A program made the translations under genes and the position numbers. Below are positions 34,570 to 41,761 of a stretch of 64,000 bases of DNA, piece by piece. The notes below the pieces were generated by a model. It did not search any database. It was not told the origin of the DNA and saw nothing but the letters and a program-made list of their open reading frames with translations. Position 1 is the first letter of the stretch, and each line of letters starts with the position of its first letter. This stretch comes from Bacillota bacterium (GTDB taxonomy: Bacteria > Bacillota > Clostridia > DSM-8532), in assembly GCA_023443745.1 (NCBI GenBank), contig JAEZTB010000033.1:1-64000 (forward strand), read 5' to 3'.

Positions 34570-35967
34570 TTATTTGATCAGATCCTCACAGTCCTTCTGT
34601 ATCTTCTCACAAGCTTCCTTTACAGGAATTTCTCCGACAAGTGCCGAGCTTCCGTAGGTACCGGCAATTTCAAGGATTTGATTGATTTGGTCATGCTGGG
34701 GGATCCATGATAAGCCTTTTTCAACCAGTCCGTTTGCAGAGATCAACGCCTCTTTTTGAGCGCCAAAGGAAGGATTGAGTTTAGCAAGTTCTTCATTTTG
34801 GAAGGTCGAATCACGGGTTGCAATACCACCTGCTTTAACATAATCTATCGATTTTTCTTTGCTGGCCATAAATGCGATAAAAGCCCAAGCTTCATCCTTT
34901 TTGGAAGATTTCTGAGGAATGGCGAGGTTCCAGCCCGCCAGTGCCGCACCATCTCCCTCAGGTCCAGTGGGAGTCGGTACAAAGGCGACCTTGTCGGCTA
35001 CCTTGGATGAACTGGGGTTTGTGATTTGGTTGGCCAATGCAGTTGCATCCAGCCACATGGCAGTCTTTCCCGCCATAAATGCACCCAGCGCTTCTTCATG
35101 GGTATATGTACCGACGTCAGGCGGCGCGCATTTAAGCAAATCAGTATAGAACTGCAGCGATTCAATCGATTGTTGTGAATTGGCAGTCATAACAGCCTTG
35201 CCCTTGCCTATTGTGGACTGATCAATAAATCCACCACCAAAATTATACATCAGGCTCATCCATCCTGAAGCAAAGTGTATCCCGCGCTGCGCTCTCATTG
35301 AAACACCATATAGTCCTTGTTCTTTTCCGTTGAAGAATTGGGCGAGCTCAAGGAATTCTTTCATAGTCTTAGGCGGCTTCTTGCCGTATTTGTCGAATAA
35401 ATCTGTGCGATAGGCAATAAACCTGGTCTCACCTGCCGTAGGAATACCATAATTAACACCGTTTGCGCCTGCAATACCATTTCGATATGCCGGCATGATA
35501 TCTTCATAATCAAACCATGACGGTGTCTTGGTCGTATCTTTTACATATTCCTCAATGGCAACGAGGACGTTTTTAGAAGCATATTCACTCATCCAAAAAG
35601 CATCCACCATAAAAACATCGTAATTTCCGGCGCCATGATTATCCAGAAGCTGTTTGCTCTTAAGATTTGTCTCTTCGACAACATCCCAGGTCACCTCAAT
35701 GCCCGTCAGCTTTGTAAATTCATCGGTCATTGTCTGAAAAGCGTCGGTAGAAGGATGAGAAGCCACTGCAACCATTATTTGCTTACCACCGGATTTGGAT
35801 TTGACAGCATTCCCCCATCCTTCAAGCGTGGATATATCCACATTGGACTGTCCGGTCTGTGCCGGAGATTCCGGTGTTTTCTGTGAAGCGGCAGGTGCTT
35901 GACCGCAGGCTGCCATGCCAAAAGCGAGTACAACACATAAAAGAATTGACAATAATCTTTTAGACAT
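34570..35967 (-). CDS. Sugar ABC transporter substrate-binding lipoprotein
   Basis: A 465-residue extracellular binding protein. The N-terminal lipoprotein signal (LLSILLCVVLAFGMAAC) has a clear lipobox Cys. The mature part is of the MalE/UgpB (CUT1) type, with GIEVTWDVVEETNLKSK, YGIPTAGETRFIAYRTDLF, FMAGKTAMWLDATA and GWNLAIPQKSSKKDEAWAFI. The substrate cannot be read from the sequence. It is the first gene of the AraC-controlled operon. GGGGAAG precedes the ATG. Confidence 0.93.
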   Translation of the reverse strand: MSKRLLSILLCVVLAFGMAACGQAPAASQKTPESPAQTGQSNVDISTLEGWGNAVKSKSGGKQIMVAVASHPSTDAFQTMTDEFTKLTGIEVTWDVVEETNLKSKQLLDNHGAGNYDVFMVDAFWMSEYASKNVLVAIEEYVKDTTKTPSWFDYEDIMPAYRNGIAGANGVNYGIPTAGETRFIAYRTDLFDKYGKKPPKTMKEFLELAQFFNGKEQGLYGVSMRAQRGIHFASGWMSLMYNFGGGFIDQSTIGKGKAVMTANSQQSIESLQFYTDLLKCAPPDVGTYTHEEALGAFMAGKTAMWLDATALANQITNPSSSKVADKVAFVPTPTGPEGDGAALAGWNLAIPQKSSKKDEAWAFIAFMASKEKSIDYVKAGGIATRDSTFQNEELAKLNPSFGAQKEALISANGLVEKGLSWIPQHDQINQILEIAGTYGSSALVGEIPVKEACEKIQKDCEDLIK

Positions 35968-36268
35968 AGTTATCTTCCCCTTCTTCTCTTTTATTTGTGG
36001 CTGGGAATTTTGAACTGTCCCAAACCATGTCTTGATTATAGAAGCTCAAGGAATATTTGTATTTATAAAAAACAACTTTGTATTTGCACAATTTTGCAGT
36101 CTGTTTCTTATATATTTTACTATTTTTGTTTGATTTTTTAGATATTCGTACAGTTTGCACTTATAAAAGGTTCTCCATTTTATTGATTTTGAGGAACAAT
36201 GAATGGATAATACCCCTGGAAGCAATCTTTTTTCTTTGCATTTTGGACAAAATGATAAAACAGGATCA
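35968..36268 (-). promoter_or_regulatory. Regulatory region of the sugar ABC operon with 21-bp-spaced repeats
   Basis: The minus strand has TATAAT (36035-36040). Two identical 9-bp repeats AAATACAAA lie at 36056-36064 and 36077-36085, exactly 21 bp apart. The nearer repeat covers the expected -35 position, and no good -35 hexamer is present. Two half-sites separated by two helical turns over the -35 region is the classic layout for an AraC-family activator, and such a gene lies just upstream. The rest of the region is AT-rich without a gene. Confidence 0.6.
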
Positions 36269-37162
36269 TTAAAGGAGCGACCGGGCTTTGACAGACTTTT
36301 CATAACCGGATGGCGACATATGGGTGTGCTGTTTAAAAGCCCTCGAGAAATAGTGTATGGAGCTGAATTTCAACATCTCTGCAATTTGCGTAAAGCTGTA
36401 GACTCCTTCACTGATTAACTGCTTTGCTTCGTTAATCTTGATTTGATTAAAGTATTTCATGATTCCTTTACCTGTATTTTTTTTGAATAACATCTCTAAA
36501 TAGCTCTTTGAGAACGAAAGCCTTGCTGAGATTTCATTAAGGTTAATAGAACCGTAGGCACTATCTACCAGCAATGCAATAACGGTATCAACAATATACC
36601 GCTCATTCAGCAGTTGTGTTTTGGTTGTCTGCGTAGCAAAGCTCCCCGGATTGGAAGCATTGCGAATAAGGCTGATCAATAAATGTTCCAGTTGCATTTT
36701 CACCATCTGTTCCGCACCAAATACCGTGTTAGGCTTCTTAATCAATTCTGTTTGGTCCATGATATTAAAAGGTTCTGTAAAGACACATTTTCCTTCCCGA
36801 AGAATACCCGCGATTATATCTCTTTCTGAGCTATTAAGCGTCAAGGTTTTATGCGAAAAAAACTGCATAGCTTGATTAAAGCAGTCAAAGCTTATAATAA
36901 ATACGCTAGCAAAATCCCCTGTGGCATAAATATTGTGTGGTTCCCATGGGCAATGAAAGATCGCCTGCCCCTGGTGCAAAATAATTCTGTCCTCACCTGC
37001 TACAGCTTCAATCTCTCCAAAATCGACATAAACCATTTCCCAAAAATCATGACTTTCGCCGATCCCGATAAAATCCTTAACATATTCAAAATAGTGCAAG
37101 GAAATAATAGATCTGATTTCAATTACATTATTTAGATTTGTTTTTACATATGTTCTTCCCAT
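36269..37162 (-). CDS. AraC-family transcriptional regulator
   Basis: About 297 residues. An N-terminal cupin-like effector domain (DFGEIEAVAGEDRIILHQGQ, CPWEPHNIYATG) is followed by a C-terminal double HTH (INLNEISARLSFSKSYLEML and YSFTQIAEMLKFSSIHYFSR). The start is placed at 37162, where GAGGAGG lies 5 nt upstream; the longer frame from 37234 lacks a site. It most likely senses a sugar and activates the adjacent binding-protein/permease operon on the same strand. Confidence 0.9.
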   Translation of the reverse strand: MGRTYVKTNLNNVIEIRSIISLHYFEYVKDFIGIGESHDFWEMVYVDFGEIEAVAGEDRIILHQGQAIFHCPWEPHNIYATGDFASVFIISFDCFNQAMQFFSHKTLTLNSSERDIIAGILREGKCVFTEPFNIMDQTELIKKPNTVFGAEQMVKMQLEHLLISLIRNASNPGSFATQTTKTQLLNERYIVDTVIALLVDSAYGSINLNEISARLSFSKSYLEMLFKKNTGKGIMKYFNQIKINEAKQLISEGVYSFTQIAEMLKFSSIHYFSRAFKQHTHMSPSGYEKSVKARSLL

Positions 37163-37326
37163 TTTAGCCTCCTCTGCGGTAATCCATGAGAACTTCATTA
37201 AAACAACCCAAATAGGTTTCGGAATAATTTGCATGAAATACTGTTGAAAGCTTTATGTTATTCACTTTCCAAGGTACAATGCTTTATATCTCCGAAACTC
37301 AGGCTAATTTTAGTGCATAAAAACAA

Positions 37327-37415
37327 TTGAACATCTATTAGTAATCCATTATAATCTTAACTAATTCAATTTGCATATGATAGACCAATAGAATTGCATA
37401 TTGGTTCGATTGAAT
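37327..37415 (+). promoter_or_regulatory. Promoter and structured leader of asd
   Basis: TTGAAC (37327-37332), a 17-bp spacer and TATAAT (37350-37355). The 5' UTR can form nested stems (ATTCAAT at 37364-37370 with ATTGAAT at 37409-37415; CCAATA at 37385-37390 with TATTGG at 37399-37404). It does not look like a lysine riboswitch or T-box. Confidence 0.6.
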
Positions 37416-37453
37416 GTATAAATTCTAGTAAATTCTGAAAGGAGTCGTGTTAA

Positions 37454-38542
37454 ATGATGTCAAATAAACTGAAGGTAGGTATTGTTGGCGGTACAGGTAT
37501 GGTAGGACAACGATTTATAGCACTCTTGGAAAACCATCCCTGGTTTGAAGTAACCTCCATTGCAGCAAGCGCTAATTCTGCAGGAAAGACTTATGAGGAA
37601 TCAGCAGGCGGAAGATGGAAGCTTACCACTCCTATGCCCCAGTCTGTCAAAAACATCGTAGTAAAAGACGCCTCCCATGTTGAGGAAGTGGCATCAGAAG
37701 TAGATTTCATCTTCTGTGCCGTGGATATGAAGAAGGATGAGATCAAAGCCCTTGAGGAAGCTTATGCCAAAACAGGAACTCCGGTTGTTTCCAATAACTC
37801 GGCTCACCGCTGGACACCCGATGTGCCCATGGTGATTCCTGAGATTAATCCAAGCCACCTTGATGTTATCTCCTATCAGAGAAAGCGTCTTGGAACACCG
37901 GCCGGTTTTATTGCAGTAAAGCCCAACTGCTCCATCCAGAGCTATGTTCCTGCACTCCATGCCCTTTTGGACTACAAGCCGGCACAAGTCGTGGCCTGTA
38001 CCTATCAGGCAATTTCAGGAGCAGGAAAGACCTTTAAGGATTGGCCGGAAATGATTGATAATGTCATCCCCTATATTGGAGGAGAAGAAGAGAAGAGCGA
38101 GCAGGAACCCTTAAGAATCTGGGGCTCCATCCAGAATGGTGCCATTGTGAAAGCCGCCTCTCCCATTATCACCACCCAGTGCATCCGCGTTCCTGCAAGC
38201 GACGGTCATATGGCAGCTACTTTTGTATCCTTTGAAAAAAAGCCCTCAAAGGATGAGATAATCTCCCTTTGGAAGAGCTTTAAGGGTCGTCCCCAGGAAC
38301 TGAATCTTCCCAGCGCTCCGAAGCAGTTCATTACTTACTTTGAAGAAGACAACAGGCCTCAAACCCGTCTTGACCGGGACATTGAGAATGGCATGGGGGT
38401 TACTGTGGGTCGGCTTCGTGAAGATTCTCTGTATGACTACAAGTTTGTCAGCCTCTCCCACAATACTGTGAGAGGTGCCGCAGGCGGCGGAGTCCTGATT
38501 GCTGAGCTTTTGAAGGCCGAAGGCTATATCCAGGCAAAGTAG
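37454..38542 (+). CDS. asd: Aspartate-semialdehyde dehydrogenase
   Basis: A 362-residue enzyme reducing aspartyl phosphate to the semialdehyde for lysine, diaminopimelate, threonine and methionine synthesis. The NADP motif is GGTGMVGQRFIALL, the catalytic cysteine is in KPNCSIQSYVPAL, and ISGAGKTF and CIRVPASDGHMA follow. The length and pattern match the longer fungal/archaeal-like Asd subfamily, also found in Clostridia. AAAGGAG lies 9 nt before the first of two adjacent ATGs. It is monocistronic with its own promoter and terminator. Confidence 0.93.
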   Translation: MMSNKLKVGIVGGTGMVGQRFIALLENHPWFEVTSIAASANSAGKTYEESAGGRWKLTTPMPQSVKNIVVKDASHVEEVASEVDFIFCAVDMKKDEIKALEEAYAKTGTPVVSNNSAHRWTPDVPMVIPEINPSHLDVISYQRKRLGTPAGFIAVKPNCSIQSYVPALHALLDYKPAQVVACTYQAISGAGKTFKDWPEMIDNVIPYIGGEEEKSEQEPLRIWGSIQNGAIVKAASPIITTQCIRVPASDGHMAATFVSFEKKPSKDEIISLWKSFKGRPQELNLPSAPKQFITYFEEDNRPQTRLDRDIENGMGVTVGRLREDSLYDYKFVSLSHNTVRGAAGGGVLIAELLKAEGYIQAK

Positions 38543-38603
38543 TCATCCGACCCTTCTGACTTGGAAACCTTGTTACTGAATAGAACGTTAACGATTACAT
38601 CGA

Positions 38604-38632
38604 AAGAGGCTGGATTATCCGCCTCTTTTTTT
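38604..38632 (+). terminator. asd terminator
   Basis: AAGAGGC, a 10-nt loop and GCCTCTT run directly into seven T residues, 60 bp after the asd stop. Confidence 0.9.
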
Positions 38633-38766
38633 GCTCCTCCGGAGCATTCTTAAAGCCCGATATCATAAAGTATATTTTGTGTTGTGAGTCTAAATAATAC
38701 AATAGAGAATGATCGCTTGGTCTTTTATATCATTTGTTATCAATAAAAGTATAAGGAGTATATGAA

Positions 38767-39183
38767 ATGGCTGTTAATATTTATATCAATTTTAATGGGA
38801 ACTGCCGTAAAGCAGTAGATTATTATTCACAGGTCTTTGGTACAGAAAAACCCAAAATATTAACCTTTGGAGATTCACCTCCGAGCTCTGACTTTCCTCT
38901 TCCCGAAGAAGCAAAAAACTTAATCATACACACACAGCTTAATATTAGTGGCAGCCTAGTGATGTTTTCAGATACTTTTCCCGGTATGCCTTTTACGGCA
39001 GGAAACAATATAAGCCTTACTATCACCAGTAAGAACATGGATGAAGTTAAATCCATCTTCAATAAGCTTAAAGATGGCGGAACCGTGGACATGGATTTAC
39101 AGCAAACATTCTGGAGTAAATGTTATGGCTCTGTAACCGATAAATTTGGAATCCCATGGCAGCTTAGCTATGAGAATGAATAA
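38767..39183 (+). CDS. VOC superfamily (PhnB-like) protein
   Basis: A 138-residue protein with PhnB-type features: INFNGNCRKAVDYYSQVFGT, MFSDTFPGMPFTAGNNISLT and WSKCYGSVTDKFGIPWQLSY. These proteins adopt the glyoxalase/dioxygenase fold; most PhnB-like members have no known substrate. AAGGAG lies 8 nt upstream of the ATG. It appears monocistronic. Confidence 0.88.
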   Translation: MAVNIYINFNGNCRKAVDYYSQVFGTEKPKILTFGDSPPSSDFPLPEEAKNLIIHTQLNISGSLVMFSDTFPGMPFTAGNNISLTITSKNMDEVKSIFNKLKDGGTVDMDLQQTFWSKCYGSVTDKFGIPWQLSYENE

Positions 39184-39186
39184 ATA

Positions 39187-39240
39187 AGGACGGTTCTTTC
39201 TGGCATCCCAATAGAGAGGGTTGCAAAAAGTTCCGTCCCT
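39187..39240. repeat. Small inverted-repeat element in a convergent intergenic region
   Basis: GGACGG (39188-39193) pairs with CCGTCC (39233-39238). The pairing continues after a 2-nt bulge (CTTT with AAAG), giving a hairpin about 54 bp long. It resembles the short GGACGGTTCTTT-type repeats scattered between genes in some clostridial genomes. Only one copy is seen in this window. Confidence 0.45.
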
Positions 39241-39291
39241 GTTTTAAAAAAGGTCGAGCTTGAGGTGCGTAGCCAAAGGCACGCGCCCCTA

Positions 39292-39522
39292 TTACTGGAT
39301 GATCTCGACAACAACCCTCTTGTTTTCCTTGATGGCTGCCGCCTTCATAACAACGCGTATGGCTTTGGCAATTCTGCCCTGCTTTCCGATAACTTTACCC
39401 ATATCATCTTCAGAAACCTTCAGCTCAAGGATGAGGGATTGTTCACCCTCTATCTCATTTACCGAAACATCATCAGGATTGTCAACCAATGATCTCGCAA
39501 TTTGCTCCAGCAACTCTTTCAT
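39292..39522 (-). CDS. khpA: KH-domain RNA-binding protein (YlqC/KhpA)
   Basis: A 76-residue single-KH protein: MKELLEQIARSLVDNPDDV, then the GxxG loop in DMGKVIGKQGRIAKAIRVV. KhpA-type proteins bind RNA and affect cell division and elongation in Gram-positives. The ATG at 39522 has GGAGG upstream; the longer frame to 39558 would overlap rpsP. rimM and trmD normally follow on this strand but are absent. Confidence 0.95.
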   Translation of the reverse strand: MKELLEQIARSLVDNPDDVSVNEIEGEQSLILELKVSEDDMGKVIGKQGRIAKAIRVVMKAAAIKENKRVVVEIIQ

Positions 39523-39554
39523 TGATAGTACCTCCACTCGTTGCAGAATTGAAA

Positions 39555-39797
39555 TCACTCTGTGACTCCTGCTATCTTAAGCAGCTTCTTAACAGTGTCG
39601 GTAGGTTGTGCACCGTTTCCGAGCCACTTCTTAACCTTTTCAGCATCAACGCTGATCAGGGAGGGATTTGCCAGCGGATCGTAGGTACCAACCTGCTCGA
39701 TAAACTTACCATCACGTGGAGATCTCTCGTCTGCGACAATTATTCTGTAGAAGGGCTTTTTCTTTGCACCCATTCTTTTCAGTCTTATCTTTACCAT
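39555..39797 (-). CDS. rpsP: 30S ribosomal protein S16
   Basis: An 80-residue S16 starting MVKIRLKRMGAKKKPFYRII, with DERSPRDGKFIEQVGTYDP. The start is the second of two adjacent ATGs downstream of AAAGGTGG. It lies between ffh and the KH gene, the usual order. Confidence 0.97.
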   Translation of the reverse strand: MVKIRLKRMGAKKKPFYRIIVADERSPRDGKFIEQVGTYDPLANPSLISVDAEKVKKWLGNGAQPTDTVKKLLKIAGVTE

Positions 39798-39896
39798 CAT
39801 TTCACCACCTTTCAAATTTTAGTCAAGGTTTTTTCTATCTATCCACCCGACCTTAAAATCTCAAGGTATCGGCGTTTCTAGCGAAAAACAAAATTA

Positions 39897-41249
39897 TCAG
39901 AAGGGCCTCTTAAAGCCACCCATGCCGCCCATGCCCTTCATGAGCTTATTGGCTTTGCCTCCGGACAAGGTTTTCATGAGTTTTTTCATATCTTCAAACT
40001 GCTTTAATAGACGGTTGACGTCGGTAACCGTTGTGCCGCTCCCTTTGGCAATCCGGACTCGTCTGCTGGCATTGAGCACATTCGGATTATTGCGCTCCTG
40101 TTTGGTCATGGATTGGACAATGGCTACGGTACGACCAAACTGCTTTTCATCTAAGTCAATGCCCTTTAAGGCCTTGGTGTCCATTCCGGGAAGCATTCCG
40201 AGAACCTGATTTAAGGGGCCCATTTTCTTAACCTGCTGCATTTGTTCCAGGAAGTCGTCTAAAGTGAAGGTCGCCGTACGCATTTTCTTTTCAAGCTCCA
40301 GGGCCTTTTTTTCATCAAAGGCAGTCTGGGCTTTTTCGATCAGGCTGAGAACGTCTCCCATGCCCAGGATTCTGGAAGCCATACGATCCGGGTAGAAGGG
40401 TTCGAGATCGCTGAGCTTTTCGCCCAAGCCTGTATATTTTATGGGTTTTCCGGTGACGGCACGGGTTGATAGGGCAGCACCACCGCGGGTATCGCCATCC
40501 AATTTAGTAAGGATAATGCCGTCGATGCCCAGCTTTTCATTGAACGAGCCTGCCACATTGACTGCATCCTGACCAGTCATGGCATCTACCACCAGCAGAA
40601 TTTCCTGAGGCCTCGCGGCCTGCTTGATGCGCTTTAGCTCGTCCATAAGCGCTTCGTCTATATGAAGTCGGCCAGCCGTATCGATGATGACCATGTCAAA
40701 CTGCATGGACTTGGCATGTGCTATAGCCTTTTGTGCTATTACAACGGGGTCGGTGTTGGTCCCCATCTCAAAGACCGGGATATTGAGCTGCCCGCCTACA
40801 ACCTGCAGCTGCTTGACAGCAGCCGGACGGTAGACATCACAGGCAACCAGTAAGGGACGCTTGCCATCCTTGCGGAGCATGTTGGCCAGCTTACCGGTGG
40901 TAGTAGTTTTACCGGAACCCTGGAGCCCAACCATCATATAAACGGTAGGGGGTGCCGGAGAATAGGTCAGCTTTGAGGGCACCGAGCCCATGAGCTTGAT
41001 AAGCTCCTCGTGGACAATTTTGACTACCTGCTGGCCTGGCGTGAGGCTTTCCAGGACATCCTGTCCTACAGCACGTTCGGTCAGCGTATTCACAAAGTCT
41101 TTGACAACTTTAAAATTAACATCCGCTTCAAGAAGCGCAAGCTTAACCTCGCGCATCATTTCTTTAACATCTTTTTCAGATACACGTACAGAACCCTTCA
41201 TTTTCTTCATGAGATTCTGCAGTTTTTCCGACAATCCTTCAAATACCAT
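39897..41249 (-). CDS. ffh: Signal recognition particle protein Ffh
   Basis: A 450-residue SRP54 GTPase that targets nascent membrane proteins with 4.5S RNA. An N-terminal helical bundle is followed by the G domain (GLQGSGKTTTTGKLAN, DTAGRLHID, TKLDGDTRGGAAL) and a methionine-rich M domain ending in MKGMGGMGGF. Length is normal. It is co-transcribed with ylxM. Confidence 0.97.
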   Translation of the reverse strand: MVFEGLSEKLQNLMKKMKGSVRVSEKDVKEMMREVKLALLEADVNFKVVKDFVNTLTERAVGQDVLESLTPGQQVVKIVHEELIKLMGSVPSKLTYSPAPPTVYMMVGLQGSGKTTTTGKLANMLRKDGKRPLLVACDVYRPAAVKQLQVVGGQLNIPVFEMGTNTDPVVIAQKAIAHAKSMQFDMVIIDTAGRLHIDEALMDELKRIKQAARPQEILLVVDAMTGQDAVNVAGSFNEKLGIDGIILTKLDGDTRGGAALSTRAVTGKPIKYTGLGEKLSDLEPFYPDRMASRILGMGDVLSLIEKAQTAFDEKKALELEKKMRTATFTLDDFLEQMQQVKKMGPLNQVLGMLPGMDTKALKGIDLDEKQFGRTVAIVQSMTKQERNNPNVLNASRRVRIAKGSGTTVTDVNRLLKQFEDMKKLMKTLSGGKANKLMKGMGGMGGFKRPF

Positions 41250-41285
41250 ATTATCCCTCTATCTCAATGATCCGTTATTTCTTCT

Positions 41286-41684
41286 TCATAACGTGTCTAG
41301 AAGCTTTTCAAGAAGCTCCACAGCCTTATTGTAATCTGCGTTTTTTGTCAGCTCCGGTGCTTTATCCCCCATGGCCTGAAGGGTTTTCAAGGCTTTCTCA
41401 ATAACCTTTTCCTGCTCCCTGAACCGCTCCACAAGCCCCAGCCTTTTTTCGTATCCCTCCAAGGACTGCTTAGCCTTCCGGATACTGTCATGAACGCCCT
41501 GCCGACTGATTCCGAGATCTTCAGCAATTTCCCCCAGCGAAAGATCACTGTTGTAATGAAGATCCATAATCTCATATTGTCTCTTTGTCAGAAGCTGACC
41601 GTAAAAATCCAGCAGTACGGTTACTTCAAAAACATCCTCGACAGTTCCACGGGAACTTGCTTCCACCTTATTATTATCCTTCAT
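41286..41684 (-). CDS. ylxM: YlxM-family SRP-associated HTH protein
   Basis: A sigma-like HTH protein that precedes ffh in Firmicutes and helps SRP function. Core motifs are LDFYGQLLTKRQYEIMDLHY and SLGEIAEDLGISRQGVHDSI. The open frame extends to 41765, but a perfect promoter lies inside that extension, so the ATG at 41684 (132 aa) is chosen. A coiled C-terminal tail follows. Confidence 0.93.
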   Translation of the reverse strand: MKDNNKVEASSRGTVEDVFEVTVLLDFYGQLLTKRQYEIMDLHYNSDLSLGEIAEDLGISRQGVHDSIRKAKQSLEGYEKRLGLVERFREQEKVIEKALKTLQAMGDKAPELTKNADYNKAVELLEKLLDTL

Positions 41685-41724
41685 AAGATCCCACCCTGTC
41701 AAGTATTTTTGCTTTACACCTGAT

Positions 41725-41753
41725 ATTATATTGGGAACATGCTTTCCTGTCAA
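41725..41753 (-). promoter_or_regulatory. Promoter of the ylxM-ffh-rpsP-khpA operon
   Basis: Minus-strand TTGACA (41748-41753), a 17-bp spacer and TATAAT (41725-41730), about 40 bp upstream of the chosen ylxM start and just past the stop of the FtsX-type permease gene. Confidence 0.85.
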
Positions 41754-41761
41754 GGTTTCAT

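Noticed and set aside
37356..37453. Riboswitch upstream of asd
   Set aside because: The leader is under 100 nt, lacks lysine-riboswitch or T-box hallmarks, and shows only simple nested stems.
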